The notes beneath the pieces are model-generated. The model saw only the letters and a list, made by a program, of their open reading frames with translations. It ran no database searches and was not told where the DNA came from. 64,000 bases of DNA. Source: Clostridium_I sp047718555. Lineage in GTDB: Bacteria; Bacillota; Clostridia; Clostridiales; Clostridiaceae. Shown piece after piece: positions 27,196-35,041 of the stretch (position 1 is its first letter; the number at the start of each line of letters is the position of its first letter). The stretch spans positions 62,001-126,000 of the forward strand of contig NZ_JBDNRK010000003.1 in the NCBI RefSeq assembly GCF_047718555.1, written 5' to 3'. The position numbers and the translations under genes were made by a program.

Positions 27196-27585
27196 ATGAA
27201 AAATAAAATTGTGGTTTTAATAATATCAGGTGTACTTGTAGTTGGTAGTATTTCAGTTGCATATGCAAAGGGAAGAAACAATATAAGTTACAATAATATT
27301 AGTAGACAAATGATGAGTGCACAAAATATAGGATATCAATCAAATGATAGCTTTAATAATATGATAAAAATAATGCAAGATAATGGTTTTAGTGATGAAG
27401 CAAAGGCTATGCAAAATAGGGATTATAATGCTATGAACAAGTTTATGAATAATTTAAATAATGCTGATTATAAAAAGATGATTGATATAATGCAAAACAA
27501 CGGATATGGATCTATGGCAAGGATGATGGAATCTGTAGGCAAAGACAATATGACAAAAATGCATCAGGACATGATGGGAAGATAA
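27196..27585 (+). CDS. small secreted Met/Asn-rich repeat protein
   Basis: A 129-residue protein with a signal peptide (cleavage likely after AYA, residue 24). The mature part has 17 methionines in the whole chain, no cysteine, one histidine and three imperfect copies of a unit around IMQDNGF, MQNRDY and IMQNNGY. Such Met-rich low-complexity exported proteins commonly bind Cu(I) or Ag(I). It has its own operator-type promoter and a strong terminator, so it is a single-gene unit of the same putative regulon as the multicopper oxidase. I do not recognise the family; copper storage or scavenging is an inference. Confidence 0.7.
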   Translation: MKNKIVVLIISGVLVVGSISVAYAKGRNNISYNNISRQMMSAQNIGYQSNDSFNNMIKIMQDNGFSDEAKAMQNRDYNAMNKFMNNLNNADYKKMIDIMQNNGYGSMARMMESVGKDNMTKMHQDMMGR

Positions 27586-27599
27586 TATTGTGATTTATT

Positions 27600-27648
27600 A
27601 GTCATGTTAAAAGAGTAATAACTATTTCTCTTTTGACATGACTTTTTT
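27600..27648 (+). terminator. rho-independent terminator
   Basis: A 16-bp stem with one mismatch (AGTCATGTTAAAAGAG and CTCTTTTGACATGACT), a 12-base loop and a run of six T. Confidence 0.9.
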
Positions 27649-27806
27649 AATGCTGATAAATGTATGAACAATAAAAAATTATGCAAATAAACCTTTATTT
27701 TATATATGACACTTTACTTTCATTTTAAATAAAGATAAAATAGAAGCAGTTAAATTTAATTGAAATTATAATTAAATTTAACTTAAACGTAAAAATAAAT
27801 TAACTA

Positions 27807-27843
27807 TTTCATAACTTACAAATAGTCATCATTAGTATATGAT
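27807..27843 (+). promoter_or_regulatory. promoter region of hydrogenase copy 1
   Basis: TTTCATAACTTACAAATAG is followed by TAGTAT and TATGAT as possible -10 boxes. The sequence CTATTT-N10-AAATAG is an inverted repeat. The equivalent region stands before the second small subunit (29015-29050), so the promoter was duplicated with the gene. The exact -10 is uncertain. The remainder of the gap 27649-27904 is AT-rich with nothing else clear. Confidence 0.4.
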
Positions 27844-27904
27844 ACTAGTAGATAAATGTCATTTATTATCTATGGAATTATAAAAATATTAAAGGAGTGT
27901 TACT

Positions 27905-28801
27905 ATGAAAATCAGCAGAAGAGACTTCCTAAAGTGGTCTGTAGCTACCGCAGTAGCTTTAAATCTTGATTTAGATATGGGTAAGGTTAATACTGTACTT
28001 GCAGCAGAAACAGATCCTCCAGTTATTTGGTTAAATGGAGCAGGATGTTCAGGATGTACCATATCAACATTAAATGTTACTAATCCAACAACTATTGATG
28101 ATGTACTTTTAAACAAGATAAGCTTAAAGTACGCTACTACGCTTATGACACAGTCAGGAGACTCTGCAATACAGACTCTTGATCAAGCTGCAAATACATA
28201 CAATGGACAATTTATACTTGTAGTTGAAGGTGCAGTACCAACAGGTGCCAGTGGAAACTATTGTATAATTGGTGAACAAAATGGCTCACCATTAACAATG
28301 CAGCAGGCTTTGTTAAATTATGGTCCTATCGCTAAATATGTAGTTTCAGCAGGAACTTGTGCATCTTTTGGAGGGGTACCAGCTGCTAGCCCTAATAATA
28401 CTTCTTGTCAATCTGTACAAACAGTATTAAGCGGAAAAACTGTTAATCCTGTAATAAACCTTTCAGGTTGTCCAGTTCATCCAACAGTTATCATTCAAAC
28501 TTTATTAAATTTAATATTAACAGGAATGCCTAGCCTAGATGGCAATAATAGACCTAGTGCATACTATGGAAGCACTATTCATGCAAATTGTCCTAGAAAA
28601 GGACAAACTCAAGTATCCCAACCTGGAATATATGGATGTTATCATGCTTTAGGCTGTAAAGGACCTGGGTGTCAAAATGTATGTCCAACAATGAAGTGGA
28701 ATAATGGAATGAATTTTTGCACTCAGGCTAACTATCCATGTATAGGATGTTCAAATCCAAGCTTCCCTACAAATCCATTAAACCCACTATCAACAGGCTA
28801 A
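27905..28801 (+). CDS. [NiFe] hydrogenase small subunit, Tat-exported, copy 1
   Basis: Electron-transferring subunit carrying three iron-sulfur clusters. The N-terminus is a twin-arginine signal (KISRRDFLKWS, hydrophobic stretch, LAA), so the enzyme is exported folded. Cluster ligands are visible: proximal GAGCSGC, AGTCASFGG and LSGCPVHP; distal HANC with CYHALGC; medial CPTMKWN...NFC...YPCIGC. There is no C-terminal membrane helix, unlike many quinone-linked hydrogenases. The protein is about 80 percent identical by eye to the second small subunit at 29174. Its own large-subunit gene is reduced to the relic at 28829-28948, so it must pair with the large subunit at 30095 or be on the way out. 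Confidence 0.93.
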   Translation: MKISRRDFLKWSVATAVALNLDLDMGKVNTVLAAETDPPVIWLNGAGCSGCTISTLNVTNPTTIDDVLLNKISLKYATTLMTQSGDSAIQTLDQAANTYNGQFILVVEGAVPTGASGNYCIIGEQNGSPLTMQQALLNYGPIAKYVVSAGTCASFGGVPAASPNNTSCQSVQTVLSGKTVNPVINLSGCPVHPTVIIQTLLNLILTGMPSLDGNNRPSAYYGSTIHANCPRKGQTQVSQPGIYGCYHALGCKGPGCQNVCPTMKWNNGMNFCTQANYPCIGCSNPSFPTNPLNPLSTG

Positions 28802-28828
28802 AAACAATAAAAAAGAAGTGATGGGACA

Positions 28829-28948
28829 TCAGTAGAATTATTGGGAATAGTGTACTCCTTCCGCTTATGTGCAGGATGTTCAGTATACGTAATGTCACTT
28901 TAGGGAGTAGAAATGTCTAAGTTTATAGTACAACCTTTAAGGATTTAA
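28829..28948 (+). pseudogene. relic of a [NiFe] hydrogenase large-subunit gene (3' end only)
   Basis: Translated, the segment gives SVELLGIVYSF, then RLCAGCSVYVMSL, a TAG stop, then GVEMSKFIVQP, matching the last 40 residues of the intact large subunit (PVELLRIVHSF, DPCTGCSVHVMSPEG, GVEMSKFIVQP). The C-terminal Ni-ligand motif is damaged (DPC to RLC, H to Y) and there is an in-frame stop. The bases just upstream (ATAAAAAAGAAGTGATGGGA) resemble the leader before the intact gene at 30072, so the relic arose by internal deletion of most of a large-subunit gene. Confidence 0.88.
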
Positions 28949-29014
28949 TTATAAAATATAAATATAATAAAAATTATAATTATATTTAACTTTAAATTAA
29001 AGATAATTTAACCA

Positions 29015-29050
29015 TTCCATAACTTATGAATAGGCAGCATTATATATCAT
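29015..29050 (+). promoter_or_regulatory. promoter region of hydrogenase copy 2
   Basis: TTCCATAACTTATGAATAG followed by TATATA or TATCAT, alignable with the region before copy 1 (27807-27843) and with 1884-1916. The gap 28949-29173 holds this region and otherwise AT-rich sequence. Confidence 0.4.
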
Positions 29051-29173
29051 AGTAGTGGGTGAATGCTATTATTAGGTAAAATAGGAAAATATAAACTTGT
29101 ATTTTTATATTTAATTCGGATAACAATGTTAACCCATGAATGGAATTATAAAAAAATTTAAAGGAGTGTTACT

Positions 29174-30067
29174 ATGAAAATTAGCAGAAGAGACTTTCTA
29201 AAGTGGTCTGTAGCTACAGCAGTAGCTCTAAATCTTGAATTAGATATGGGTAAAGTTAATACTGTACTTGCAGCAGAAACAGATCCTCCAATTATCTGGT
29301 TAAATGGATCTGGATGTTCAGGATGTACCATATCAACTTTAAATGTTACTAATCCAGCAACTATTGATGATGTACTTTTAAACAAGATAAGCTTAAAGTA
29401 CGCTACTACTCTTATGACAGGTTCAGGAGATTCAGCTATGGAAACTCTTGATCAAGCTGCAAATACTTACAATGGACAATTTATACTTGTAGTTGAAGGT
29501 GCAGTACCAACAGGTATAAGTGGTAATTATTGTATAATTGGGGAACAAAATGGTTCACCCTTAACAATGCAGCAGGCTGTATTGAAATATGGTCCTATGG
29601 CTAAATATGTAGTTTCAGCAGGAACTTGTGCAGCTTTTGGAGGAGTTTCCGCAACTAGTCCTAATAGTACTTCCTGCCAATCAGTAAAAACTCTTTTAAG
29701 TGGTAAAACTACTAAGCCAGTTATAAACCTTGCAGGATGCCCAGTTCATCCAACTGTTATGGTTCAAACATTACTTGACCTTATATTAACAGGAATGCCA
29801 ACAATAGATACTTACAATAGACCAACTAAATACTTTGCAAGCTCTGTTCACAGCAAATGCCCTAGACGTAGTGCTGGAGATGCAAATCAGCCAGGTGTAT
29901 ATGGATGTTACGAAGAAATAGGATGTAAAGGACCAGGATGTAATAATGTGTGTGCTACTATGAAGTGGAATAATGGTCAAAGTTGGTGTGTATTATCAGA
30001 TTATCCATGTATAGGCTGCGCAAATCCAACTTTCCCTACAAATCCATTGTTAAGTAGTGGCGATTAA
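29174..30067 (+). CDS. [NiFe] hydrogenase small subunit, Tat-exported, copy 2
   Basis: Same architecture as copy 1: Tat signal with SRRDFLKWS, then proximal-cluster cysteines (GSGCSGC, AGTCAAFGG, LAGCPVHP), distal HSKC...CYEEIGC and medial VCATMKWN...WC...YPCIGC. The first 90 residues are almost identical to copy 1; divergence grows toward the C-terminus. It ends without a membrane anchor. The large-subunit gene begins 27 bp later, so this copy is the natural partner. AAAGGAGTG precedes the ATG. Confidence 0.95.
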   Translation: MKISRRDFLKWSVATAVALNLELDMGKVNTVLAAETDPPIIWLNGSGCSGCTISTLNVTNPATIDDVLLNKISLKYATTLMTGSGDSAMETLDQAANTYNGQFILVVEGAVPTGISGNYCIIGEQNGSPLTMQQAVLKYGPMAKYVVSAGTCAAFGGVSATSPNSTSCQSVKTLLSGKTTKPVINLAGCPVHPTVMVQTLLDLILTGMPTIDTYNRPTKYFASSVHSKCPRRSAGDANQPGVYGCYEEIGCKGPGCNNVCATMKWNNGQSWCVLSDYPCIGCANPTFPTNPLLSSGD

Positions 30068-30094
30068 TAAATAAAAAAGAAAGGGATGAAATAG

Positions 30095-31510
30095 ATGAGT
30101 ACTATAGTATTAGATCCAATTACAAGATTAGAAGGACACTTAAAAATCAATGTAACACTTGACTCAAATAATAATGTAACAGCGGCACAGGCTTCAGGAG
30201 GTCTTTACAGAGACTTTGAAAATATGCTTTTAAATAGAGTGCCAAAGGATGCAGCATTTTTAACACAGAGAATATGTGGACTATGTCCAGTTTCACATGC
30301 TATATCTTCATCTAAGGCAATAGAGCAAGCTGGTGGCTTCACACCTACTTTGCAGGGGCTTCTTTTAAGAGATCTTATTCAGGCTTCAAATTTTATATCA
30401 AGTAATATATTGCATTTCTATCATTTAGCGTTAATGGATTATGTTCAAGGACCACAAATGTCCCCATGGACACCAGGATACAGCCAGGATTATAGATTTA
30501 ATTCAACAGATAACCAAAATCTGGTTAACAATTATGTAACTGCACTATCAATAAGAAGACAAGCTCACGAAATGGGAGCAATATTCGGTGGAAAGCTTCC
30601 ACATGTTGCTAACATTGTACCAGGTGGTGTAACTGCAATACCATCTTCAACAGATATAACTAATTTCAAGAATTATTTAACTACAATAACATCCTTTATT
30701 ACAAATACATATCAAGCGGATGTTAACAAGTTAGCTTCAACTTATAGTGATTACTATAGTGTAGGTGCTGGTTATGGTAATTTAATAGCTTATGGTGTAT
30801 TTGATACAAATACTACTGGAGGCAAGTTATTCCCAGCAGGTACAGTAACTAATGGAACAGTAGGAAGCTTTAGTCAGACTAATGTAAAAGAGTATGTAGG
30901 ACATTCATGGTATTCCTCACCATCAGGAGTAAATCCAGCTAGTGAGACTACAACACCAAGCTACGGAAAATCAGGAGCATATACTTGGCTTAAGGCACCA
31001 AGATATAGTGGACAACCTTACGAGGCAGGTTCATTAGCAAGAACTTGGGTAAGCGGAGATTATAGACATGGTGTATCAGTTATGGACAGACATATGGCAA
31101 GATATACTGAAACAGCTAAGATAGCAAGCAATATGAATACCTGGATAAATCAGATAGTAACTGGTACAAATGGATATACAAATATAGGAACTCCAACTTC
31201 AGGAAGTGGAGTAGGTTTAACAGAAGCACCAAGAGGAGCTCTTGGACACTGGGTATCTGTATCAAGTTCTAAAATATCAAAATATCAGATTATTACACCA
31301 ACATGTTGGAATGCTTCCCCAATGGATGACAGCGGTAATGTTGGTCCAATAGAAAAGGCATTAATAGGAACTCATGTTACTGATACAACTCAGCCAGTAG
31401 AATTACTAAGGATAGTGCACTCCTTCGATCCATGTACAGGATGTTCAGTACATGTAATGTCACCTGAGGGAGTAGAAATGTCTAAATTTATAGTACAACC
31501 AGGAGTTTAA
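30095..31510 (+). CDS. [NiFe] hydrogenase large (catalytic) subunit
   Basis: The subunit that carries the Ni-Fe(CN)2CO site. Both ligand motifs are intact: RICGLCPVSH (residues 59-68) and DPCTGCSVH near the C-terminus. Eighteen residues follow the final His (from VMSPEG) and should be removed by the protease encoded next door. It has no signal peptide and would be exported together with the Tat-signal small subunit. At 471 residues it is shorter than many group 1 enzymes. The absence of a cytochrome b gene means the route to the quinone pool is not evident. Confidence 0.95.
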   Translation: MSTIVLDPITRLEGHLKINVTLDSNNNVTAAQASGGLYRDFENMLLNRVPKDAAFLTQRICGLCPVSHAISSSKAIEQAGGFTPTLQGLLLRDLIQASNFISSNILHFYHLALMDYVQGPQMSPWTPGYSQDYRFNSTDNQNLVNNYVTALSIRRQAHEMGAIFGGKLPHVANIVPGGVTAIPSSTDITNFKNYLTTITSFITNTYQADVNKLASTYSDYYSVGAGYGNLIAYGVFDTNTTGGKLFPAGTVTNGTVGSFSQTNVKEYVGHSWYSSPSGVNPASETTTPSYGKSGAYTWLKAPRYSGQPYEAGSLARTWVSGDYRHGVSVMDRHMARYTETAKIASNMNTWINQIVTGTNGYTNIGTPTSGSGVGLTEAPRGALGHWVSVSSSKISKYQIITPTCWNASPMDDSGNVGPIEKALIGTHVTDTTQPVELLRIVHSFDPCTGCSVHVMSPEGVEMSKFIVQPGV

Positions 31511-31512
31511 TT

Positions 31513-31986
31513 ATGAAAGATACTGTCATCCTTGGAATAGGTAATATACTTTTAAAAGATGACGGTGTAGGAGTCTATACAATAAGAGAGTTAGAGAATG
31601 AAAAGCTTCCATCTACTATAGAATTAGTAGATGGAGGTACTTCTACACTGGATACATTAAGTTATTTTCTAGATTATAAAAAAGTAATTATTGTAGACTG
31701 TTTAAAAGCTGGATATGAACCTGGTACTATATATAAGATTAATCCAGAAGACATAAAAAGCTATAAAAGTGAAAATTTATCTATACATGATGTTCAAATT
31801 TTGGATGTAGTCAAAATAGCAAATATGTTAGGTAAGTTTCCTAAGGTTACAATATTCGGAATAGAGCCTGAAAAAATATGTTTAGATACGGAAATGACAG
31901 AAACTATGAAGAATAAAATACCTGAAGTTATAAAACTTCTTAAGATGGAGTTAGATCTTAAAGAAAAGCAAGAAAATGTAAGTTAG
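31513..31986 (+). CDS. hydrogenase maturation endopeptidase (HyaD/HybD family)
   Basis: Removes the C-terminal tail of the large subunit after nickel insertion. The N-terminus shows the family motif GIGNILLKDDGVGVYTIREL with the metal-sensing Glu replaced by the LKDD segment typical of the family, then DGGTSTLD and the SIHDVQ motif with a His ligand. The gene begins 3 bp after the large subunit stop, supported by GGAG, so it is co-translated with its substrate. At 157 residues it matches the family. Confidence 0.93.
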   Translation: MKDTVILGIGNILLKDDGVGVYTIRELENEKLPSTIELVDGGTSTLDTLSYFLDYKKVIIVDCLKAGYEPGTIYKINPEDIKSYKSENLSIHDVQILDVVKIANMLGKFPKVTIFGIEPEKICLDTEMTETMKNKIPEVIKLLKMELDLKEKQENVS

Positions 31987-31995
31987 GTGATAAAT

Positions 31996-32337
31996 ATGCA
32001 TGAAGTTTCAATCATGGAAAATACAATAAATATTATTTCAGAAAAGGCTAAAGAAAATAATCTAAAGAATATATCTAAAATTACTATAAAAATTGGAGAA
32101 CTTTCTGGAGTAATGTCTGATTCATTAATATTTGCATTTAACAGTTTATCTAAAGGAACTATAGCTGAAGGTGCAAAGTTCTTAATAGAGAAAGTTGATG
32201 CCACAGCTATGTGTGATGACTGCGGTATTACATTTGAAATAGATCATTTTAATAAATTATGTCCAAATTGCAATAAGTTTTCAACTAACATTTTAAGTGG
32301 ATATGAACTCTATGTTAATACAATTGAAGGAGAATAA
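31996..32337 (+). CDS. hypA: hydrogenase nickel insertion protein HypA
   Basis: A 113-residue nickel chaperone starting MHE, whose His2 is the nickel ligand, and carrying the zinc motif CDDC...CPNC near the C-terminus. This start (ATG 31996, with AGGTGA upstream) gives the required MHE terminus, whereas the GTG at 31987 would bury it. It delivers nickel together with HypB to the large subunit. It lies between the protease and hypB genes with almost no spacing. Confidence 0.95.
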   Translation: MHEVSIMENTINIISEKAKENNLKNISKITIKIGELSGVMSDSLIFAFNSLSKGTIAEGAKFLIEKVDATAMCDDCGITFEIDHFNKLCPNCNKFSTNILSGYELYVNTIEGE

Positions 32338-32340
32338 AGA

Positions 32341-33000
32341 ATGAGTGAAATTAAGGTAGTAACAAATATACTTCAAACCAATGATGAAATAACTGCACAG
32401 AATAAAAAAATATTAGATGAAAAAGGCATATATGTAGTCAATTTAATGAGTTCACCTGGTTCGGGTAAAACTTCAATACTTGAAAAAGTTATTTCAAAAC
32501 TTAAAGATGATATAAAAATTGCAGTTATAGAAGGGGATATTTACACAACAAAGGATGCAGAGAGAATTGAAGCACAGGGAGTACCAGTTGTACAGATTAA
32601 TACAGGTGGAGCCTGCCATTTAGATGGAGATATGATTAAGAATTCTCTAAATTCATTAAACTTAGATGAGGTTAATCTGCTTGTTATAGAAAACGTAGGT
32701 AATCTTGTGTGTCCAGCTGAATTTGAGATTGGTGAGGACATAAAGATATGCGTTTTAAGTACTACTGAAGGAAATGATAAACCACTTAAATATCCGCTGA
32801 TGTTTGAAAAAAGCAGCGCAGTTATTTTAAATAAAATAGATTTAATGCCATTTACTAATTTTAATATAGAAGAATTTTATAGAGACGTAAAATCTTTGAA
32901 TGCTAATACTATCACCTTTGAAACAAGCTGTGTAAAAGATGAAGGATTAGATGAATTGTGTGTATGGCTGAAAGACAGGATTATTGAGAAGAGAAAGTAA
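32341..33000 (+). CDS. hypB: hydrogenase nickel incorporation GTPase HypB
   Basis: A 219-residue GTPase that drives nickel delivery. The P-loop is SSPGSGKTS, followed by EGDIYTTKDAERI, the metal-binding GGACHLDGDM region and NKIDLMP. It lacks the His-rich N-terminal stretch seen in some HypB proteins, so it should not store nickel. It starts 4 bp after the hypA stop codon. Confidence 0.95.
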   Translation: MSEIKVVTNILQTNDEITAQNKKILDEKGIYVVNLMSSPGSGKTSILEKVISKLKDDIKIAVIEGDIYTTKDAERIEAQGVPVVQINTGGACHLDGDMIKNSLNSLNLDEVNLLVIENVGNLVCPAEFEIGEDIKICVLSTTEGNDKPLKYPLMFEKSSAVILNKIDLMPFTNFNIEEFYRDVKSLNANTITFETSCVKDEGLDELCVWLKDRIIEKRK

Positions 33001-33043
33001 TAAAATTTTAAATATAAATATATATTTTAGGAGGTAAAATATC

Positions 33044-33259
33044 ATGCCAAGAATAGGAATTCCAGAATTAATTGTTATTTTAGTAATAGCTTTAGTGGTT
33101 TTCGGACCAGGAAAGCTTCCAACAGTAGGAAAATCAATAGGAGAGGCAATTAATGAGTTTAAGAAAGCTTCGACTGAAATTACCAAAGGAAGTACTACTG
33201 AGGGTGACGCTACTGTAGCAAAGGCAGAAGAAAAGGTAGAAGAAAAGAAAGCAGAGTAG
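33044..33259 (+). CDS. tatA: twin-arginine translocase subunit TatA
   Basis: A 71-residue protein with one membrane helix (residues 8-20), the hinge FGPGKLP and an amphipathic helix (TVGKSIGEAINEFKKA), followed by a charged tail. It forms the pore that exports folded proteins. AGGAGG is placed well before the ATG. Encoded among hyp genes and next to two tatC genes, it looks like a Tat system dedicated to the hydrogenase, whose small subunits carry the only obvious Tat signals in the window. Confidence 0.95.
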   Translation: MPRIGIPELIVILVIALVVFGPGKLPTVGKSIGEAINEFKKASTEITKGSTTEGDATVAKAEEKVEEKKAE

Positions 33260-33272
33260 TTAGAGGTATATT

Positions 33273-34025
33273 ATGATAAAAAGTGAACAAATCGTTGGTT
33301 TTGCAAAGTTGCTGGAGAAATTTAGAAAGATAATAATAACAATGCTTGTCATTGTTATTATTGCTGCTTCACTTATGTATTTTGAGGCTGATTTTATAAT
33401 AGGTATTTTAGAAAAGCCTATTCATGGAGTTAATTTATACTTTATGGCGCCAGCCGAAGGAATAATGGTGAAAATGAAGATTGCCTTTTTAGGTGGCATA
33501 GTAATTTCATTTCCCTTTATAGCATATTTATTAATTTATCAAACAGGCTCAAAATTAACTGTAAAAGTAAGAAGGATCCTTTATTTTTTTGTAACTCCAG
33601 TTGCAGTATTACTTTTTATTGGTGGAATTTTATTTGGATATAAGCTATTACTTCCTTCCACAATTGGTTTTTTGATGAGTTCTGGAAATGAATTTATGAA
33701 AGCAAATTTGTCTGGAGATAATTATTTTTCTTTTATAGAGACTATACTTTTAGCTGTAGGTCTAATTTTCGAGCTTCCATTGGTTTTAATAGCCTTATCC
33801 AGAATAAATATTGTCAATTCTAAAATGTTAAAGGGAAAACGAAAAATTGCTTTGATGGCTTCGCTTATAGCTGTAGCATTTATAGCACCTTCACTAGATG
33901 CTATGACTTTTGTTTTAGTAACCTTACCAATAATAGGATTATATGAAATAAGTATTTGGTGTGTATATTTATTAGAAAAGAGTGATAAAAAGAAGCAATC
34001 ATCTAAACTAGGGGAAAGTGCTTAA
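33273..34025 (+). CDS. divergent TatC paralogue
   Basis: A 250-residue membrane protein with six helices aligned along its length with TatC. Several TatC positions are altered: the N-terminal HLSELRKRL of the neighbouring canonical TatC corresponds to FAKLLEKFRKI, and the Glu of the first cytoplasmic loop (YELAAFVNPGL in the neighbour) is replaced in YLLIYQTGSKL. In E. coli both regions contact the twin-arginine signal. It may therefore be a structural partner of the canonical TatC rather than a receptor. It starts 14 bp after tatA, with AGAGGT upstream. Confidence 0.8.
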   Translation: MIKSEQIVGFAKLLEKFRKIIITMLVIVIIAASLMYFEADFIIGILEKPIHGVNLYFMAPAEGIMVKMKIAFLGGIVISFPFIAYLLIYQTGSKLTVKVRRILYFFVTPVAVLLFIGGILFGYKLLLPSTIGFLMSSGNEFMKANLSGDNYFSFIETILLAVGLIFELPLVLIALSRINIVNSKMLKGKRKIALMASLIAVAFIAPSLDAMTFVLVTLPIIGLYEISIWCVYLLEKSDKKKQSSKLGESA

Positions 34026-34048
34026 ATGTCAATATTAGAGGTGAATAT

Positions 34049-34792
34049 ATGACTAATGAAAATATAAAAGATATGTCCGTGGTAGATCATCTTAGTGAGC
34101 TTAGAAAGAGATTGATAATTGTAATAATAGCAATAGCTGCTGCTACTGGAGTTATGTATGAGAAAGCTCATTATTTAATTAAATTTTTAATGCTGCCTCT
34201 AGCTAAATTTAAATTGGAACTTGTATATTTTTCTTTAACAGAAGGTTTTATGACTAGAATGGAAATATCACTGTTCGCTGGGGCTATAATTGTAAGTCCG
34301 GTTATATTATATGAATTGGCTGCTTTTGTTAACCCGGGATTGTCTAAAAAAGAGAAAAGTCTAGTATATAAAAATTTATTTTTTATAGCAATTTTACTTA
34401 TTGCTGGCATGGCTTTTGGATATATATTGGTACTGCCCTATGCTCTTAGTTTTTTAATATCCTATGGACAAAATTACATGAATCCACTGCTTTCAGGCAG
34501 TACATATTTCAATTTTATTGGTATTTTTTGTTTCTTTACTGGAATCGTATTTTTGATTCCATATATAATTATACTTTTGGGTAAGTTGTCATTAATAAAT
34601 TCAAAACGTCTTAGAAAGTGTAGAAAGTATATTATTATAGCTATACTGACCCTTGAAGGATTATTTATTTCCAATGCAGGCTTAATTACTTGCATACTTG
34701 TTGCAGCTCCTGTACTGATATTATATGAGATCAGCATATGGATTGTTTATTTTACAGAAAAAAGGATAGAAAAGAAAAAAAGCAAAAATTAA
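34049..34792 (+). CDS. tatC: twin-arginine translocase subunit TatC
   Basis: A 247-residue, six-helix membrane protein with the canonical signal-binding features: VVDHLSELRKRL at residues 10-21 and TEGFMTRMEIS followed by SPVILYELAAFVNPGL in the first cytoplasmic loop. It recognises twin-arginine signals and recruits TatA. It is 24 bp after the divergent paralogue and 25 bp before hypC, within one operon. Confidence 0.93.
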   Translation: MTNENIKDMSVVDHLSELRKRLIIVIIAIAAATGVMYEKAHYLIKFLMLPLAKFKLELVYFSLTEGFMTRMEISLFAGAIIVSPVILYELAAFVNPGLSKKEKSLVYKNLFFIAILLIAGMAFGYILVLPYALSFLISYGQNYMNPLLSGSTYFNFIGIFCFFTGIVFLIPYIIILLGKLSLINSKRLRKCRKYIIIAILTLEGLFISNAGLITCILVAAPVLILYEISIWIVYFTEKRIEKKKSKN

Positions 34793-34816
34793 TGCATTAA
34801 TATTGGAGGGATTAGT

Positions 34817-35041
34817 ATGTGCTTAGCCGTTCCAGGCAAGGTTTTAAAAATAGATAACTACAAAGGTGTTGTAGAAATAGGAAATATGCAAAGAGAAGTA
34901 TTTATGCACCTTATTCCAGATATAAAAGTGGGACAATATGTTTTAGTTCATGCAGGCTGCGCAATTGAAACAATTGATGAAGAAGAAGCAGCAAAAACTC
35001 TGGAAATAATAAAGGAGCTGTCAGAGAATGAAATATGTTGA
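34817..35041 (+). CDS. hypC: hydrogenase maturation chaperone HypC
   Basis: A 74-residue protein starting MCLAVPGKV; Cys2 is the essential residue that binds the Fe(CN)2CO moiety with HypD. GGAGGG precedes the ATG. Its 3' end overlaps the hypD start by 14 bp, so HypC and HypD, which form a complex, are translationally coupled. Confidence 0.96.
   Translation: MCLAVPGKVLKIDNYKGVVEIGNMQREVFMHLIPDIKVGQYVLVHAGCAIETIDEEEAAKTLEIIKELSENEIC

Noticed and set aside
27889..29385. Similar antisense frames (27889-28116 and 29158-29385) over both hydrogenase small subunits
   Set aside because: Their resemblance to each other follows from the near-identity of the sense strand; no start signals support them.
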